DNA of 64,000 nucleotides from Sulfuricella sp. T08 (GTDB lineage: Bacteria > Pseudomonadota > Gammaproteobacteria > Burkholderiales > Sulfuricellaceae), in the NCBI RefSeq assembly GCF_000971475.1, contig NZ_DF967533.1, positions 1-64,000 on the forward strand. Direction: 5' to 3'. Positions 62,883 to 64,000 of the stretch are shown here, one piece after another. The first letter of the stretch is position 1. The number at the start of each line of letters is the position of its first letter. Under the pieces are notes generated by a model. That model made no database searches, was not told the origin of the DNA, and saw nothing but the letters and a program-made list of their open reading frames with translations. The translations under genes were made by a program, and so were the position numbers.

Positions 62883-63110
62883 CCGGGGTCGCCGCCCCCT
62901 TTAAGAAACATATCGAAGCTGACTCCTTTAGTTGATGGAGCATGACAGAGATACAACTTTTGGGTGATATTGGCGTATTCTGTTGCCCCAATAACCTCAA
63001 CACTGACCAACCGCATGGCCCATCATTTGTGCCGTGATTCAGATGGAACTCGCTGGTCTGAAATGGTCAGTGCCAAAGTAAGCCGAGCCGGTACAATTTG
63101 AGTGATAAAT

Positions 63111-63611
63111 ATGACCACGCTAACCCAACTCCATGCCGATATTGATGTGCGCGTACTAACTATCCGGGAGGGTCATTCCGACTGGCTGTGCGGAAAGGGC
63201 TGCGACAGTTGTTGTCGGCAGCTCGCCGACGTACCTCAACTGACGGTAGCAGAATGGGACTTGCTGCGTGAGGGCTTGGCAACCCTACCACCGGAACGTA
63301 TCCAGGAAATCCGCATAAACATAGCCGCCTTGTCCGGCCAGCGGTCGCGCCCCATCATCTGCCCACTGCTGGATCTTTATACCGGCTCCTGCCCTGTCTA
63401 TGCCCAGCGTCCGGTGGCATGCCGCACCTACGGCTTCTACGTGCAGCGCGACCTGGGGCTTTATTGCCACGACATCGAATCCCTCGTAGCCGAAGGCGCC
63501 TTGGCCGACGTGGTTTGGGGCAATCACGATGCCATTGATCATCGGCTCGCCGGCCTTGGCGAAATTCGCGCGTTGACCGGCTGGATCGAGCGTTGGGATA
63601 GTGGAAAATAA
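63111..63611 (+). CDS. YkgJ-family cysteine cluster protein
   Basis: A 166-residue protein with a CxxxCxxCC-type cluster (CGKGCDSCCRQL, about residues 25-36), a second group CPLLDLYTGSCPVYAQRP and CRTYGF, the pattern of zinc- or iron-binding YkgJ-like proteins. I use the ATG at 63111; an upstream GTG is possible. The molecular function is unknown. It is flanked by the two copies of the 200-bp repeat. Confidence 0.9.
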   Translation: MTTLTQLHADIDVRVLTIREGHSDWLCGKGCDSCCRQLADVPQLTVAEWDLLREGLATLPPERIQEIRINIAALSGQRSRPIICPLLDLYTGSCPVYAQRPVACRTYGFYVQRDLGLYCHDIESLVAEGALADVVWGNHDAIDHRLAGLGEIRALTGWIERWDSGK

Positions 63612-63626
63612 GTAGCGGGAAATCGT

Positions 63627-63656
63627 CTTTCGCAGATGCGACGCGAAAGACGAGCA
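63627..63656. repeat. 30-bp direct repeat, right copy (island boundary)
   Basis: CTTTCGCAGATGCGACGCGA... matches 55791-55820 at 27 of 30 positions and is followed by a run of eight C. It begins 16 bp after the stop of the cysteine-cluster gene. Confidence 0.75.
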
Positions 63657-63711
63657 CCCCCCCATTTAAAGCAGCCGCCTAGAGACTACTCAACCCGCCA
63701 AATTTTTTTCG

Positions 63712-63907
63712 CAAAATTTGCACTTCTTAAAATTTGTGCTAATTTTTAATTGTGCAGCGCCGATTTGAATTAAAGAAGCAAACAGCTTGCGGGGCGCTTA
63801 ATAAATACTGCTAAAGCGGAATAAACACAGGAACCCGTTCCGGCGAGAAAAAGCTGAAACGGGTTTCTGCTTTTGGGCCTTCCGTCCCGCCCGGTCACGA
63901 TCGTGAA
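63712..63907. repeat. Approximately 200-bp direct repeat, copy 2
   Basis: Second copy of 62685-62882. Its right end overlaps the stop of the acetyltransferase gene. Confidence 0.9.
63751..63874 (+). ncRNA. Candidate small RNA, copy 2
   Basis: Same layout as copy 1: TTGCAC 63718-63723, TAATTT 63740-63745, AGCGCC at 63756-63761 and its partner GGCGCT, and a terminator ending at 63874. The apical hairpin reads GCAAACAGCTTGC instead of GCAAACAGATTGC, keeping the stem. In the terminator one pair becomes a G-T wobble. Confidence 0.5.
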
Positions 63908-63999
63908 TAAGGGGGGCACCACTCCATCTGCATGTAAATCCCGCCATCTTGCACCAGCCTGAATCCCAGCCGTTTATACAAACGCATAGCCGGGTTGAG
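63895..63999 (-). CDS. GNAT acetyltransferase, C-terminal end (cut by window edge)
   Basis: The last 34 codons of a gene running in from the right. The residues LNPAMRLYKRLGF and QDGGIYMQMEW are typical of the final helix and strand of a GNAT N-acetyltransferase. The stop codon lies inside the copy 2 repeat. Confidence 0.8.
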   Translation of the reverse strand, partial: LNPAMRLYKRLGFRLVQDGGIYMQMEWCPPYSRS

Positions 64000-64000
64000 T

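Overview
The window is a stretch of a betaproteobacterial chromosome. The core gene order (gyrA-serC-pheA-hisC-aroF-tyrA-aroA-cmk-rpsA-ihfB-lapA-lapB-pyrF), a separate heptose kinase gene (rfaE1) next to hldD, and a tmRNA tag reading ANDENYALAA all fit this class. Gallionella-, Sulfuricella- or Nitrosomonas-like relatives are my best guess, but that is inference from gene content and memory, not from a search.

Layout. Positions 1-8400 are an accessory region ending at a tyrosine integrase that lies against the CCA end of a tRNA-Ser(GCU) gene. It carries a diguanylate cyclase, an IHF-beta paralogue, a small SAP-domain protein, an M48-like protein with a damaged zinc site, a protein with two ribbon-helix-helix units and several unknowns. 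From 8.5 to 23.8 kb is mostly housekeeping DNA: lysC, a small XRE regulator, a radical SAM protein divergent from queD, modABC (modC carries a frameshift), a chemoreceptor, a pentapeptide-repeat protein, tex, tRNA-Ser(UGA), a Bax-inhibitor-1 family protein, rlmD and a DEDD exonuclease. From 23.4 to 46.3 kb all genes are on the minus strand. They cover envelope homeostasis (ydbH-ynbE-ydbL, lapAB), cysteine synthesis (cysM), a degenerate GGDEF protein, comEA, heptose and UDP-glucuronate synthesis, pyrF, IHF-beta, ribosomal protein S1, CMP kinase, a nearly complete aromatic amino acid block, serC and gyrA. From 46.5 to 55.1 kb the plus strand holds an OmpA-family protein, an MtaD-type deaminase, ubiG-gph, a small secreted protein and a molybdenum hydroxylase operon (iorA-iorB-xdhC-mocA) that would depend on the molybdate supplied by modABC.

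After the tmRNA gene (55126-55498) the DNA becomes accessory again. Degenerate copies of the ssrA 3' end and a 30-bp direct repeat (55791-55820 and 63627-63656) suggest one or more old insertions at ssrA. The enclosed 7.8 kb carries two convergent sets of uncharacterised envelope-type genes, a truncated alpha/beta hydrolase, a Xre-RES toxin-antitoxin pair and a cysteine-cluster protein. A roughly 200-bp element occurs twice, at 62685-62882 and 63712-63907, on either side of the cysteine-cluster gene. Each copy has a promoter-like start, conserved paired segments and a terminator, so it looks like a duplicated small RNA gene. This element and the uncharacterised lipoprotein/membrane-protein operon are the best candidates here for something undescribed.
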